Source: Erythroxylum novogranatense (lineage: Eukaryota; Streptophyta; Magnoliopsida; Malpighiales; Erythroxylaceae). Taken from it: a stretch of DNA of 64,000 bases. Position 1 is the stretch's first letter. Each line of letters begins with the position of its first letter. The translations under genes and the position numbers were made by a program. Under the pieces are notes generated by a model. It was not told the origin of the DNA, searched no databases, and saw only the letters and a list, made by a program, of their open reading frames with translations. The stretch is taken from contig CM057225.1 of NCBI GenBank assembly GCA_029891385.1, positions 79,757,887-79,821,886 on the forward strand. Direction: 5' to 3'. Positions 10,794 to 22,699 of this stretch are shown piece after piece.

Positions 10794-10933
10794 AGAGCTT
10801 AAAAAGTACACGCGCAGATAAAGGCTTAGGGGAGTAATACAGAGAAGAGGAGGCCGCGAATTTGGTTCGTGCAATACGCACGCTGGCGCCGGGAAACAAT
10901 GCTGCTCTATTCTATTTATGGCCTGTTTGGTAC

Positions 10934-11756
10934 AAGCTACAATTAATCCTAATGATAATAGAATATTATTCTCTGCACACACCAAATTAACACGTTTTAC
11001 ATAAAAGTTGAAATAGAAAAGGGAAAGATCCATGGCATTTTTGGATTGAAATAGAAAAGGGAACTGAGTTCCATGGCATTTTTTGGCAAGTCATACTGTT
11101 TTACTGACTGCTGCCTTTCCACAGGCAGAACACTACTTTAAGATTGACATAGACATGCATAGATTTAGTTACATCTCAAGGAAAGGCTTTGAAGCATTCC
11201 CGACGGACTTAAGATATGTGTATTGATGTTTGCCTCACAATTCAAAGTTAGTCAATCGCCTTAGCTTGTTTTCTCATTTTGTAAAATATAATCTGTCATG
11301 CATAAAATTTTTCATCCAAATCTGAATTTCTTGTTTTATGGTAAGGCTTGAACTATTCAGAATTATGTCTTAAAACAGGGAACAAAGCGTAAGAGTTACG
11401 GAGCATCTCTTATGTTGCATAAGGTTAAATGGAATTGACCACTTGAATTACCATCTACCGGGATGAACCAGATTCTTGCGACTTCATTAGTGCTTGAAGA
11501 TGTAAGGATTGTGATCAATAAAGGGTAATTATAGAAAAGAAAATAGTTGCTGTCCAAATGACAAAACATAAAATTCACGTAATACTTTGCTCGCAAATAC
11601 CAACAGATGAAATTGACACGCCTCGTGTACCTTTCTAATCTCACCGCCATTTACGATCCTAAATCTTAACGATCATTTCCAATAAGGTAGTATGTAGTGG
11701 TGTAGGTTTGTACAGCACTTCACAGTTGGAACCGAAACTCAGCCCTTGCAGGGATT
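10934..11756. repeat. Spacer left of the Ty3 element
   Basis: Matches 440-1290 next to copy A' with few differences. It begins where arm similarity ends, at GGCCTGTTTGGTAC, a sequence that resembles the end of small plant DNA transposons. No gene recognised. Confidence 0.6.
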
Positions 11757-11761
11757 AAGGG

Positions 11762-14700
11762 TGTTGGGCCCCGAAAATTTTATTTTATTATATTTTATTT
11801 GAATTAATTAATTATTTATTTATGGATTTATTCGTTAATTATTTTATTTTGTCTTAATTGATTTAATTATGTGTTTATGTAAATATTTTTATGTTGGGCT
11901 TGGAAATTAGAAGTTAGAAATTAAATGAAAGCTTGGGCTTAATATTGGAAAGTATGGGCTTAGGTAAATGGATTAAGTAGAAGGAGGATTAATAATAAGT
12001 GGGTTTGGTGGAAGTAGGCCTTGGGAGGTGGAGGCCCAAAGCCTTTATGTAGGGAAAGCCAAAACTATGTAGTTTTGGTGTAGGATGAATTAAAGGAATT
12101 AAAGAAGAGTTAAAGGAAGAGGAGGAGAAGAGAGAGTGTCGTAGAATCCAAAGGAGAGGAGAAGAGAAGGAAAACGTGAGCTAGCCAAGGAGAAAGGAAG
12201 AGAGAAAATCGTGGGAGGCTTGTGGAGAAGAATAAAGAAGGAGAAAAAGAAGAGAAATCAAGAGCTTAAGGTAAGTATCTATCTTCCTTTGAGTTAGATT
12301 CAAGAAATGGGATGGAATGAAGGTTAGGGTTTGTGTAGGAATGAAGAAAGAAAGAAGAGATGAGTGGTTTTGTGATTCCGAAGCTAGGGTTGGTTGTTTT
12401 AGCTTAAATGGGCTATGGGTAGGTTAGGTTTAAGACTTCGTTATCGATTTATCGATTCTTGAATGTTTCGACTTTTCCAATGAGTTTCGAAATGTGTTTT
12501 ATTAAAGGGAACCAAGGAAACCTCACTCAAGAGAGAGAGGAAGAGCAATCGTGAATCCAGATTTCCAACGATAGGTGGGTAACATCTTTATAGTTTTTGT
12601 GTAATGGGCAAAGCCCTATGTGTGCTATCTTGTTATACTATGTGCATATCGAAAATGAAATTTTGTGTTTTGAGAGGAAAGAATGGAACTTTGATGCTTT
12701 GAAAGAGTGCGATAAGCGTAAAATGTGAATCTTGTGTTTTGATATGTGAGCATATTGATTGTGTTTGGGCGAGAGAGAACCCCTTTGTGAAGTCACGTGC
12801 AAGTTGACCCCTTTTTGCCTTCTCCCGGCAGCCCGCTTGTGGCCCACGAGATCCGAAAACTAGACTCGTCGTGTTTACGGTAAACTCCGGTTTCCGTCGT
12901 GTTTATGAAACTCTCGAGCCAAATGTGTGCATTTCATCATTTATTTGTGTTTATGATGCATAATATGTGTTTCAATTGCAAGAGGATTCCATATTATGCT
13001 TTATGTGATGAGTTGAGTAAATTGTGATTTATGTGACAAAGTTGAGTATTTCAGCATATTATGTAATTGCTAATGCTTTGGATTATTAATTGTGTGTGTG
13101 TGGCTCATTATGTGATGGCTATAAATTTGTTAGCCACTGAGCCGTGTTAGCTCACCCCATTCTCCCTCCTCAGGTGAAAATTCAAGTTGAGAGTTGAACC
13201 TTGCAAGGCATCGACATCACTCCAAGAACTTAGGAACTTTTGTATTAAGTTAATAACTAGCTTTTGAATAGCTTTGTAAGCATATTGATCATTGAGCATC
13301 TCATCTTTTGTGTTTTGTACTTGATTTTGATGAATATGCCATTATGTAACCAAAGCTATGCATGAATCTTTCTTATGATTGAAAAGAGAATGAGAGCTCT
13401 AGTACTCTCTTCATTATATGTTTTGTTGATTTGTGACCTATATGTGAAGCATGTGTACCATTCTTTTAAGTTTGGAGATTTACATTGGGTGTCTGCTGGG
13501 TTTTGCCTTGAAAGAGCTTCTTGGAAAATTTCCAAGGTTAGGAGTTGTAAAAGTTTTGTAAATTCGGTATGTTGCATTTTATGATATTTCTGTGTTGTTA
13601 GAGGATTGTATGGGAGCTTTATGACTCCTTGAGAGTGATAGGCGAGCTGTAGGGTTCTTCTAAGATGTTTATAAGCTATTTATGAGGGATTAAAATGGTA
13701 GGTGTGAGTGGTTAGAATTAAATGTAGGTGCTGTCAAATGATGATTTTAGACAGAACCTTTGTGACCATTTTGACCCTTATAGAGTTGGAATTTGGGTCA
13801 GTGATCTTCTTGAAAATGTAGATCTTTCTTTTCTCTATAAAATAGACACCAATTTTGTTAAATTTGGAGTTCGAATGGAAAGTTATGACCTTTGCAAGTG
13901 GAGCTATCTTGCAAAAACCGACGATGCTGCAGAAAGCAAAACCGAGACGATGCATTAGATCAGAAGCAAAAACCGGGCGATGCATCAGAAAGCAAAAACC
14001 AGGCGATGCATCAGTAGCAAAACCAGACGATGCATCAGAGCAAAACCAGACGATGCATTGTAGCAAAACCAGACGATGCAATCGAAGCAAAAACCGACGA
14101 TGCCTATAGCAAAACCAGACGATGACTTTGTAAGCAAAAACCGACGATGACCAGAAGAAAAACCGACGACGATGCAGAAAGCAAAACCAGACGATGCATC
14201 AGAGCAAAAACCAGACGATGCACTGTAGCAAAAACCAGACGATGCAATCAGAGCAAAAAACCGACGATGCATCAGAGCAAAAAAACCGACGATGCAATCG
14301 AAGCAAAACCGACGACGATGCGAAGCAAAACCGACGATGCCTTTGTAGCAAAACCGGACGATTCATCATAGCAAAAACCAGACGATGTTATGTGGCAAAA
14401 ATCAGATGATGTTACTGTTCATCTTCGCCTGATTTTTGCTGAGGATGACATCATCTTCGTCTGATTTTTTTGCTAAGGATGACGCTATCTTCGCCTCATT
14501 TTATCGTCTGCTTTTGTCTTACGACCCTCTTCCTTCTTTTGGCCATAACTTTTGCACAGACCTCCGATCGACCTCATTCTCAAGCATTGGATTTCTAAAA
14601 GATTTTATACCTTTCTACACTGGACTTATCAGATTTTCTTTCAAATTGAAAATGGTGGTTTGAAACGAAGCATGGCGATCGGTTGATAAGTATGACTATG

Positions 14701-15096
14701 CTTCAGAATTTTAAAATATCTTGAGCTATAGAGCTCCGATCAAAGCGATTCTTGTTTTAAATTAAACTAGAGGCATAAACCTACAAGTTTTATGAAGAGA
14801 CCGATCAGTGATTAAGCCTTTAAGATTTTCAAATGCTTACCGAAGTCGGTAGTGCTCGCTTTTGATTGTTTTCTTCGAGATAGTGTTTTAACCATAACAT
14901 CTTCATTCCTAACCCGAATTGAGCGATTCTAGTTGCGTTGGAATCGTGAGATACGAGGGATCATTTTTATCAAGAGCTAACCCTGAATTTTTATAAAGTG
15001 AAAATTTTCCATATTGGTGATTAGCATATGTGTTCGGTTGTGGGTCTTCTACGCTGGATGGGTCCGAATGTTGGGCTTCGGAGACGGGGTCCAACA
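11762..15096 (+). repeat. Ty3 element 5' LTR
   Basis: 3.3 kb from TGTTGGGCCCCG to GGGTCCAACA. It matches 19250-22694 with sparse substitutions and many small indels. It carries an internal minisatellite at 13919-14410. The two LTRs differ in length mainly through that repeat. Confidence 0.9.
13919..14410 (+). repeat. LTR minisatellite (GACGATGCATCAG-AGCAAAAACC type)
   Basis: Imperfect tandem units of about 20-24 bp, each with CCGACGATGC or CCAGACGATGC and GCAAAA. Units vary by short indels, so several reading frames stay open by chance on both strands. The array ends in an inverted copy of its own motif (GCAAAAATCAG at 14395 against CTGATTTTTGC near 14440), which could form a hairpin. Confidence 0.85.
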
Positions 15097-15101
15097 TTGT
15101 T

Positions 15102-15115
15102 TGGTATCAGAGCTT
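15102..15115 (+). other. Primer-binding site (initiator tRNA-Met type)
   Basis: TGGTATCAGAGCTT lies five bases after the 5' LTR end. The sequence TGGTATCAGAGC is the usual PBS of plant LTR elements that prime with initiator methionine tRNA. Confidence 0.8.
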
Positions 15116-15286
15116 AGGCTTACTCCTAGGCTTAAAATGTATAGTAGGGAACATTGTATGTGATTAAATGTTTATTTTATGAATTGATTGTTTGCATTAC
15201 GTGACATGCATATCATGCATACATATAGGAACTAAGCTTAAAAACGAATTGTAGCTAATCACTAGTATTTTCATTGAAGGAGTACG

Positions 15287-15870
15287 ATGCCACCTCATCG
15301 AAGGACACGAGGAGTTTTGCAAGGTTCAATTGCACCTGACTTTTCGCCGAGAGAGGAGAGCACGGATGAGTCTGTAGCCTGTGAGGGCAGAGGCCCTCTA
15401 GTAAGGTGGTAGTGAGCCTCTTCGTTCACGCACTCAAGCGGCCACCTAGTCTGTCGAGCAAGTGCTGCGTTAGACCCCAGTCGCTCGAGCATTTACCCAA
15501 GCTTTGTTCAAAGCATGGGCAAATGCCACAAGCTTCTCGTTCTACCACCAAGAGGGGAAAACAGTTTGATAAGCTAAGGAAGCACGGAGGTGGATTTCAC
15601 GGACCACGGATCCCGAGGAAGCCGAGACCGCCGAGGAAGACCGAGAGGCTTTGGATCGATGGAGTCGAGGATGATGAGAGGGTAGTCTATGCCGCCACCG
15701 CTTGGGAGGATGCTTTACCTTTGGTGGGAGGCTGTGCCGAGTCGATTGAGACCAATGGGATTGACATGGGAGACTTCTGACTGTCTTCAGAAGAAGTATC
15801 TGTCTGAAGTGTACATTCAGCAGAAGGCAGGGCAAGTTCCAAATGAGTGTTTGCCATGACTCGAGAGGAG
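15287..15870 (+). pseudogene. Ty3 element gag remnant
   Basis: Starts at ATG 15287 with MPPHRRTRG, a typical basic start of chromoviral Gag, then breaks within about 45 codons. A later block (KKYLSEVYIQQKAG, frame-shifted, about 15790-15830) is a Gag core scrap. The rest of Gag, including any CCHC zinc knuckle, is missing: the protease begins less than 100 bp further on. The deletion of most of gag makes the element non-autonomous. Confidence 0.6.
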
Positions 15871-15889
15871 GCGAGACCGCGCCCGAAGT

Positions 15890-16290
15890 TGTAGCGGGTA
15901 TGGTTAAACTGTTTGATGATTATGTGCTTGCTATGATTGACTCGTGTTCTACCCATTCTTTTGTGTCTTGGTGGGACTATTTCTAGGAGGAGTTTGAGCC
16001 CATTGGATACTCCACGATGGTGAGTACTCCAATCGGCCAATATATTATTATCACCAAGTATATAGAGATTGTGAGATAGAGATTAGTGGAGGAAAATTGG
16101 TGGTGGATCCGATGCCTTTGGATGGGAGGATTGGATGTGATCCTAGGTATGGACACATTAGAGGTATCATGTTACTTTAGATTGTAAATGTAAGACAAGT
16201 GGAGTTTGAGCTAGAGGATAGCAGGAAAGTGATACTCATGGGAGATAGAAAATTCAGTCCACCTCAAGTTATTTCAAATATGATGGCGAG
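15890..16290 (+). pseudogene. Ty3 element protease remnant
   Basis: The retropepsin-like core AMIDSCSTHSFVS is visible at about 15930-15969. The catalytic triplet normally reads Asp-Ser/Thr-Gly; here it is Asp-Ser-Cys (GACTCGTGT at 15939). Later blocks IGQYI and VEFELEDSRKVILMGDRKF lie in different frames. The final part leads straight to the reverse transcriptase. Confidence 0.6.
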
Positions 16291-17160
16291 AGAATGATGA
16301 GCAAGGGTGTGAGGCCTTTTTGGCTTATGTGCTAGATATGGAGGCAGATAGAGGGAGGTTGGAAGACATTCCAAGAGTCGTGGAATTCTTGATGTCTTTC
16401 CCGAGGAATTGCCAGATTACCTCCTCTAGGGAAATTGAGTTTCCCATCGAGCTTCATTCAGCATCATACGATCTCTCAATTCCGCTTTATCGGATGGCTC
16501 CGCGAGAATTGAAGGAGCTTAAGGAGGAGTTGGAGGATCTTTTAGAGAAGGGTTATGTTAGACCGAGTTCTTCGCCTTGGGAGCTCGGTTCTTTTGTGAA
16601 GAAGAAAGATGGGTCGTTGCGGATGTGTGTAGATTATAGGAAGTTGAATCATGCCATTTGTTAAAATGTATATCCGCTCCGCGTATAGATGATTTGTTTG
16701 ATCACCAGATTCTGGGCGAGAGTCTTTTCCAAGATAGACTTGAGGTCAAGTTATCATCGATTGAGGATTAAGGAGACCGATGTGTCAAAGACCGCTTAGG
16801 ACGAGGTATGGCCACTTTGAGTTTTTGGTTATGCCTTTGGGTTAACGAATGCTCCCGCAGTCTTTATGGATTTGATGAATAGAGTCTTGAGTCCTTCTTA
16901 GATCAATTTATCATCGTCTTCATTGATGATATATTGGTCTATTCTAAGAGTGATGAGGAGCACGAGGATCATTTGATGGTTGCCTTGGAGACATTGAGGA
17001 AGAATGAGTTGTATGCCAAATTCGATAAATGCTGAATTTTGGCTAAGGGAAGTGGTATTTTGGGGCATGTGATCTCCGAGCAAGGAGTGCATGTGGATCC
17101 GCAAAAGATAGAAGTCGTGGTTAAATGGGAAGCGCCAAAGAATGTAGTGAAGTGAGAAGT
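16290..17160 (+). pseudogene. Ty3 element reverse transcriptase remnant
   Basis: Blocks in order: [49 protein letters not shown] (16600-16650), a broken QG-..-FSKIDLRS block, and FIDDIL at 16919-16936, which is the catalytic (F/Y)xDD motif of Ty3-type enzymes. At least six frame changes separate the blocks, several beside CAG or TTT runs. Confidence 0.8.
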
Positions 17161-17700
17161 TTCTTGGGATTAGCCGGATATTACAGGAGGTTTGTGGAGG
17201 GTTTTTCCTTGATAGCTGCTCCACTTTCCAAGTTGACAAGGAAGAATCAAAATTTGAATGGACCGAGGAGTGCGGGGTAGTTTCGAGGAGTTGAAGAAGC
17301 GCTTACCACCGCACCGATTCTCGACATTGCCTTCGGTAATGATGGGTACATTGTGTACAATGATGCCTCCGTGAAGGGTTTAGGGTGTGTATTGATGCAA
17401 GGAGAGAAGTGATTGCTTATGCCTCTGGCGGTTGAAGCCTTATGAGATGAACTATCCGATCCATGACTTGGGTTGGCTGCTATAATCTTTGCATTGAAGA
17501 TTTGGAGACATTATCGTATGGAGTTACCACTAGGATATTTACAGATCATAAGAGCCTTAAATACTTGTTGACCCAAAAGAGCTGAATTTGAGGCGAGGCG
17601 ATGGTTAGAGTTGCTAAAAGATTATGACTTGGTGATAAACTACCATCCGGGAAAGCTAATGTCAGAATGATGCATTGAGTAGAAAGTCCACCATGGCACA
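17161..17700 (+). pseudogene. Ty3 element RNase H remnant
   Basis: After the FLGLAGYYRRFVEGFSLIAA block (RT connection), the RNase H region shows NDASVKGLGCVLMQGE, YEMNYPIHDL and FTDHKSLKYLLTQK-type blocks in varying frames. NDAS replaces the more usual SDAS, keeping the acidic residue. It cannot be translated as one chain. Confidence 0.7.
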
Positions 17701-18770
17701 TGTGGAGACAAAGTACCTTCCTTTGCTTTGAAGGATTTAGCCGACTTGATGTGATGTTGAGGCAAGATGGGCCCGAGTGTATTTTGGCAAGTTTCAGGGT
17801 GAGGCCAAGGTCAAGGAGAAGATCAAGGAATTTCGTGATCGGGATGAGTACTTGAGTAAGCTTAGAAGAGATAAAGAATGGAAAGCCGCCTAATGTAGAG
17901 GTAAAGGAAGATGGATTGATGGTCAGGGTAGTAGATTGTGTGTTCCGCAAGTTAGAGTCGAGGGATGAAATTTTGATGAGGCGATAATGCTCCTTATGCA
18001 ATGCATCCAGGAGTTCTAAGATGTATCGAAATTTGAAAGAGCATTTCGGTGGAAAGGAATGAGGAAAGATGTAGCAGAGTATGCTAAAGATGTTTGGTGT
18101 GCCAGTTAAAGTCGAACACCAGCACCTTCAGCAAGCTTAATCCTTGCCTATTCCGGAGTGGAAATGGGAAAAGATAACTATGGATTTTCCGATGGGATTA
18201 CGAGATCTGGCCGGAGCATGACGCTATATGGGTGATCAGGATAGGTCGATTAAGTCACTCACTTCTTGCCGATTCGCCGATGATTCTTTGAATATTTTGG
18301 CTAAGAAGTATGTGGATGAGGTGATCGACTTCATGGGATTCCGAGTTCAATAGTGTCCGATAGGGATCCTAGGTTTACCTCCAGATTTTGGGAGAGTTTG
18401 CAGGAGGCTTTGGGGACTCGATTGCATTTTAGTCAAATTTTCCATCCGCAGACCGATGGACAATGGAGAGGACCATTCGGACTTTGGAGGCAATGCCGAG
18501 GGCTTGTGCTTTGATTTCAAAGGTTCGTGGGATGATCACCTACCTTTGATTGAATTCGCCACAACAATTCCTATCACTCTGAATTGAGATGGCGCCTTAT
18601 GAAGCCTTGTATGGTAGGAGATGTAAAACTCCTATATGTTGGGATGAGGAAGGTGAAAGAAAGTTTGGGGGGCTGAGTTAGTGCAGTCACAGCTTGATAA
18701 GATAAAGCTAGTGAAGCGAGGCTTAAGGCACTCAAGATCGGATGAAGAGCTATTCGGATGCCCATAGAAA
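17701..18770 (+). pseudogene. Ty3 element integrase remnant
   Basis: Blocks include EW-WEKI-MDFP (about 18160-18195), [20 protein letters not shown] (18354-18415, holding the second catalytic Asp) and FHPQTDG, with E of the DDE triad expected just after in a broken stretch, then MAPYEALYGRRCKTPICWDE (18590-18650). The N-terminal zinc-binding part (17990-18130) is strongly disrupted. Order and motifs are those of Ty3 integrases. Confidence 0.75.
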
Positions 18771-18773
18771 GAG

Positions 18774-19225
18774 ATGGAATTTGAAGTGGGTGAGAAGGTG
18801 TTTCTCAGAGCTTCTCCATGGAAAGGCGCTTTGAGGTTTGGTAAGAAAGGTAAGCTTAGCCCGAGGTATATAGGCCCATACGAGATCATTGAGAGGATTG
18901 GGCCTTTGGCTTATAAGTTAGATTTGCCATCGGAGTTGTCTAAGATTCATAATGTATTCCATGTGTCGATCTTTGAGGAGATATAGGTCGGATCCTTCAG
19001 ATATAGTTCAACCTTCGAAGTTCAATTGAGAGAGGATTTGAGTTATGAGGAGCAACCAAAGGAGATCTTAGATTCAAAGGAAAAGTGTTAAGGAATAAGA
19101 TTGTGAAGCTGGTTAAGGTCTTGTGGAGGAACCATTCGACCGAGGAGGCTACTTGGGAACCCTTAGAAGCCATGAGGGAGAAGTATCCCTACCTCTTCAT
19201 GGACTCAGGTAAGAATTTCGAGGAC
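18774..19225 (+). pseudogene. Ty3 element integrase C-terminus with chromodomain-like end
   Basis: Encodes EFEVGEKVFLRASPWKGALR, YIGPYEIIERIG, and LSKIHNVFHVSIF, the GPF/Y-like module of chromoviral integrase. A frame break at about 18984 is followed by VLWRNHSTEEATWEPLEAMR, the end of a chromodomain. The chromodomain is thought to steer insertion toward marked chromatin. Confidence 0.75.
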
Positions 19226-19236
19226 AAAATTCTATT

Positions 19237-19249
19237 AGGAGGGGAGAAT
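19237..19249 (+). other. Polypurine tract of the Ty3 element
   Basis: AGGAGGGGAGAAT lies directly before the 3' LTR and follows CGAGGACAAAATTCT, a context common in Tekay/Del elements. It would prime plus-strand DNA synthesis. Confidence 0.8.
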
Positions 19250-22200
19250 TGTTGGGCCCCGAATTTTTTTTTTAATTATTTGAATTAATTAATTATTTAT
19301 TTATGGATTTATTCGTTAATTATTTTATTTTGTCTTAATTGATTAAATTATGTGTTTATGTAAATATTTTTATGTTGGGATTGGAAATTAGAAGTTAGAA
19401 ATTAAATGAAAGCTTGGGCTTAATATTGGAAAGTATGGGCTTAGGTAAATGGATTAAGTAAAAGGAGGATTAATAATAAGTGGGTTTGGTGGAAGTAGGC
19501 CTTGGGAGGTGGAGGCCCAAAAGCCTTTATGTAAGGGGAAAGCCAAAACTATGTAGTTTTGGTACAGGATGAATTAAAGGAATTAAAGAAGAGTTAAAGG
19601 AAGAGGAGGAGAAGAGAGAGTGTCGTAGAATCCAAAGGAGAGGAGAAGAGAAGGAAAAACGTGAGCTAGCCAAGGGAGAAAGGAAGAGAGAAAATCGTGG
19701 GAGGCTTGTGGAGAAGAATAAAGAAGGAGAAAAAGAAGAGAAATCAAGAGCTTAAGGTAAGTATCTATCTTCCTTTGAGTTATATTCAAGAAATGGGATG
19801 GAATGAAGGTTAGGGTTTGTGTAGGAATGAAGAAAGAAAGAAGAGATGAGTGGTTTTGTGATTCCGAAGCTAGGGTTGGTTGTTTTAGCTTAAATGGGCT
19901 ATGGGTAGGTTAGGTTTAAGACTTCATTATCGATTTATCGATTCTTGAATGTTTCACTTTTCCAATGAGTTTCAAATGTGTTTTATTGAAGGAATCAAGG
20001 AAACCTCACTCAAGAGAGAGAGGAAGAGCAATCGTGAATCCGGATTCCGACGATAGCGGGTAACATCTTTATAGTTATTGTGTAATGGGCAAAGCCCTAT
20101 GTGTGCTATCTTGTTATACTATGTGCATATCGAAAATGAAATTTTGTGTTTTGAGAGGAAAGAATGGAACTTTGATGCTTTGAAAGAGTGCGATAAGCGT
20201 AAAATGTGAATCTTGTGTTTTGATATGTGAGCATATTGATTGTGTTTCAGGGCGAGAGAACCCTTTGTGAAGTCACGCACGCTGACCCTTTTGCCTTCTC
20301 CCAGCCGACTTGGGCCCACGAGATCCGAAAACTGGACTCGTCGTGTTTACGGTAAACTCCGATTTCCGTCGTGTTTATGAAACTCTCGAGCCAAATGTGT
20401 GCATTTCATCATTTATTTGTGTTTATGATGCATAATATGTGTTTCAATTGCAAGAGGATTCCATATTATGCTTTATGTGATGAGTTGAGTAAATTGTGAT
20501 TTATGTGACAAAGTTGAGTATTTCAGCATATTATGTAATTGCTAATGCTTTGATTATTAATTGTGTGTGTGGCTCATTACGTGATGGCTATAAATTTGTT
20601 AGCCATCGAGCCGTGTTAGCTCACCCCATTCTCCTCCTCGTGAAAATTCAAGTTGAGAGTTGAACCTTGCAAGGCATCGACATCACTCCAAGAACTTAGG
20701 AACTTTTGTATTAAGTTAATAACTAGCTTTTGGAATAGCTTTGTAAGCATATTGATCATCGAGCATCTCATCTTTTGTGTTTTGTACTTGATTTTGATGA
20801 ATATGCCATTATGTAACCAAAGCTATGCATGAATCTTTCTTATGATTGAAAAGAGAATGAGAGCTCTAGTACTCTCTTCATTATATGTTTTGTTGATTTG
20901 TGACCTATGTGTGAAGCATGTGTACCATTCTTTAAGTTTGGAGATTTACATTGGGTGTCTCATTGGTTTTTGCCTTGAAAGAGCTTCATGGAAAATTTCC
21001 AAGGTTGTGAGTTGTAAAAGTTTTGTAAATTCGGGTATGTTGCATTTTCTGATATTTCTGTGTTGTTAGAGGATTGTATGGGAGCTTTATGACTCCTTGA
21101 GAGTGATAAGCGAGCTGTAGGGTTCTTCTAAGATGTTTATAAGCTATTTATGAGGGATTAAAATGGTAGGTGTGAGTGGTTAGAATTAAATGTAGGTGCT
21201 TTGTCAAATGATGATTTTAGACAGAACCTTTGTGACCATTTTGACCCTTATAGAGTTGAATTTGGGTCAGTGATCTTCATGAAAATGTAGATCTTTCTTT
21301 TCTCTATAAAATAGACACCAATTTTGTTAAATTTGGAGTTCGAATGGAAAGTTATGACCTTTGCAAGTGGAGCAGATCAGAGCAAAACCGACGATGCGAT
21401 CGTAGCAAAAACCGACGATGCCAGAAGCAAAAACCGACGACGATGCATCAGAGCAAAAACCAGATTTATGCATCGTAGCAAAACCAGACGATGCACTATA
21501 GCAAAACCAGACGATGCATTGTAGCAAACACCGACGATGCATCAGAAGCAAAACCGACGATGCATCAGAGCAAAAACCGACGATGCAATCAGAAGAAAAA
21601 ACCGACGATGCAATCAGAGCAAAAAACCAGACGATGCATTGTAGCAAAACCGACGATGCATCAGTAGCAAAAACCAGACGATGCATCAGAGCAAAAACCG
21701 ACGATGCATCAGAAGCAAAACCGACGATGCGATCAGAAGCAAAACCGACGACGATCAGAAGAAAACCGAACGATGCAATCAGAAGCAAAACCGACGATGC
21801 AATCGAAAGCAAAACCAGACGATGCATCAGAAGCAAAACCAGACGATGCATCGTAGCAAAAAACCCGACGATGCATCAGAGCAAAAACCGACGATGCAAT
21901 CAGAGCAAAAACCGACGATGCATCATGGCAAAAACCGGACGATGCAATCAGAAGCAAAACCAGACGATGAATCAGCAAAAACCAGACGATATTCTCAGAG
22001 CAAAAATCAGACGATGTTACTGCTCATCTCCGCCTGATTTTGCTGAGGATGACATCATCTCCGCCTGATTTTTTGCTAAGGATGACGCCATCTTCGCCTC
22101 ATTTTATCGTCTGCTTTTGTCTTACGACCCTCTTCCTTCTTTTGGCCATAACTTTTGTATAGACCTCCGATCGACCTCATTCTCAAGCATTGGATTTCTA

Positions 22201-22694
22201 AAAGATTTTTCTACCTTTCTACACTGGACTTATCAGATTTTCTTTCAAATTGAAAATGGTGGTTTGAAACGAAGCATGGCGATCGCTTGATAAGTATGAC
22301 TATGCTTCAGAATTTTAAAATATCTTGAGCTATAGAGTCTGATCAAAGCGATTCTTGTTTTAAATTAAACTAGAGGCATAAACCTACAAGTTTTATGAAG
22401 AGACCGATCAGTGATTAAGCCTTTAAGATTTTCAAATGCTTACCCAAGTCGGTAGTGCTCGCTTTGATTGCTTTTCTTCGAGATAGTGTTTTAACCATAA
22501 CATCTTCATTCCTAACTCAATTGAGCGATTCCAGTTGCGTTGGAATCGTGAGATCCGAGGATCATTTTATCAAGAGCTAACCCTCAATTTTTATAAAGTG
22601 AAATTTTTCCATATTGGTGATTAGCATATGTGTTCTTGTGGGTCTTCTACGCTGGATGGGTCCGAATGTTGGGCTTCGGAGACGGGGTCCAACA
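19250..22694 (+). repeat. Ty3 element 3' LTR
   Basis: 3.4 kb, TGTTGGGCCCCG to GGGTCCAACA, followed by TSD AAGGG. About 110 bp longer than the 5' LTR, mostly in the minisatellite (21373-22012). Confidence 0.9.
21373..22012 (+). repeat. LTR minisatellite, 3' copy
   Basis: Same 20-24 bp units as at 13919-14410 but with about five or six more. Unit order differs between the two LTRs, so the array has gained or lost units since insertion, or was collapsed in assembly. Confidence 0.85.
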
Positions 22695-22699
22695 AAGGG

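Larger units (their letters stand above)
1966..10933 (-). repeat. Inverted-repeat arm A (MYB locus)
   Basis: The reverse complement of this block matches 23694-30895 over its whole length, from GTACCAAACAGGCC beside the gene leader to CCAGCTCCAAGCTCCA at the far end. Arm A is about 1.77 kb longer because arm B lacks the part equivalent to 5225-7016. The arms carry the MYB gene in opposite orientation, start codons facing the central spacer. Small indels and substitutions are scattered along both arms. Confidence 0.8.
11762..22694 (+). mobile_element. Ty3/gypsy chromovirus-like (Tekay/Del type) LTR retrotransposon
   Basis: A 10.9-kb element flanked by the 5-bp duplication AAGGG (11757-11761 and 22695-22699). 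The LTRs begin TGTTGGGCCCCGAA and end GGGGTCCAACA. A PBS TGGTATCAGAGC follows the left LTR and a purine tract AGGAGGGGAGAAT precedes the right one. The interior of only about 4.15 kb holds a shortened gag, a protease with an altered active site, and reverse transcriptase, RNase H, integrase and a chromodomain-like end, all frame-broken. Gene order RT-RNaseH-integrase and the chromodomain place it among plant chromoviruses; Tekay/Del is the best guess from the LTR length and PPT context. It cannot encode its own proteins as given. Confidence 0.9.

Noticed and set aside
21514..22068. Long open frame of 184 codons (Cys/Lys/Arg-rich repeats) and similar frames on both strands at 13855-14371 and 21327-21978
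   Set aside because: These are translations of the LTR minisatellite. The repeat unit lacks stops in several frames, on both strands, so openness is not evidence for coding.
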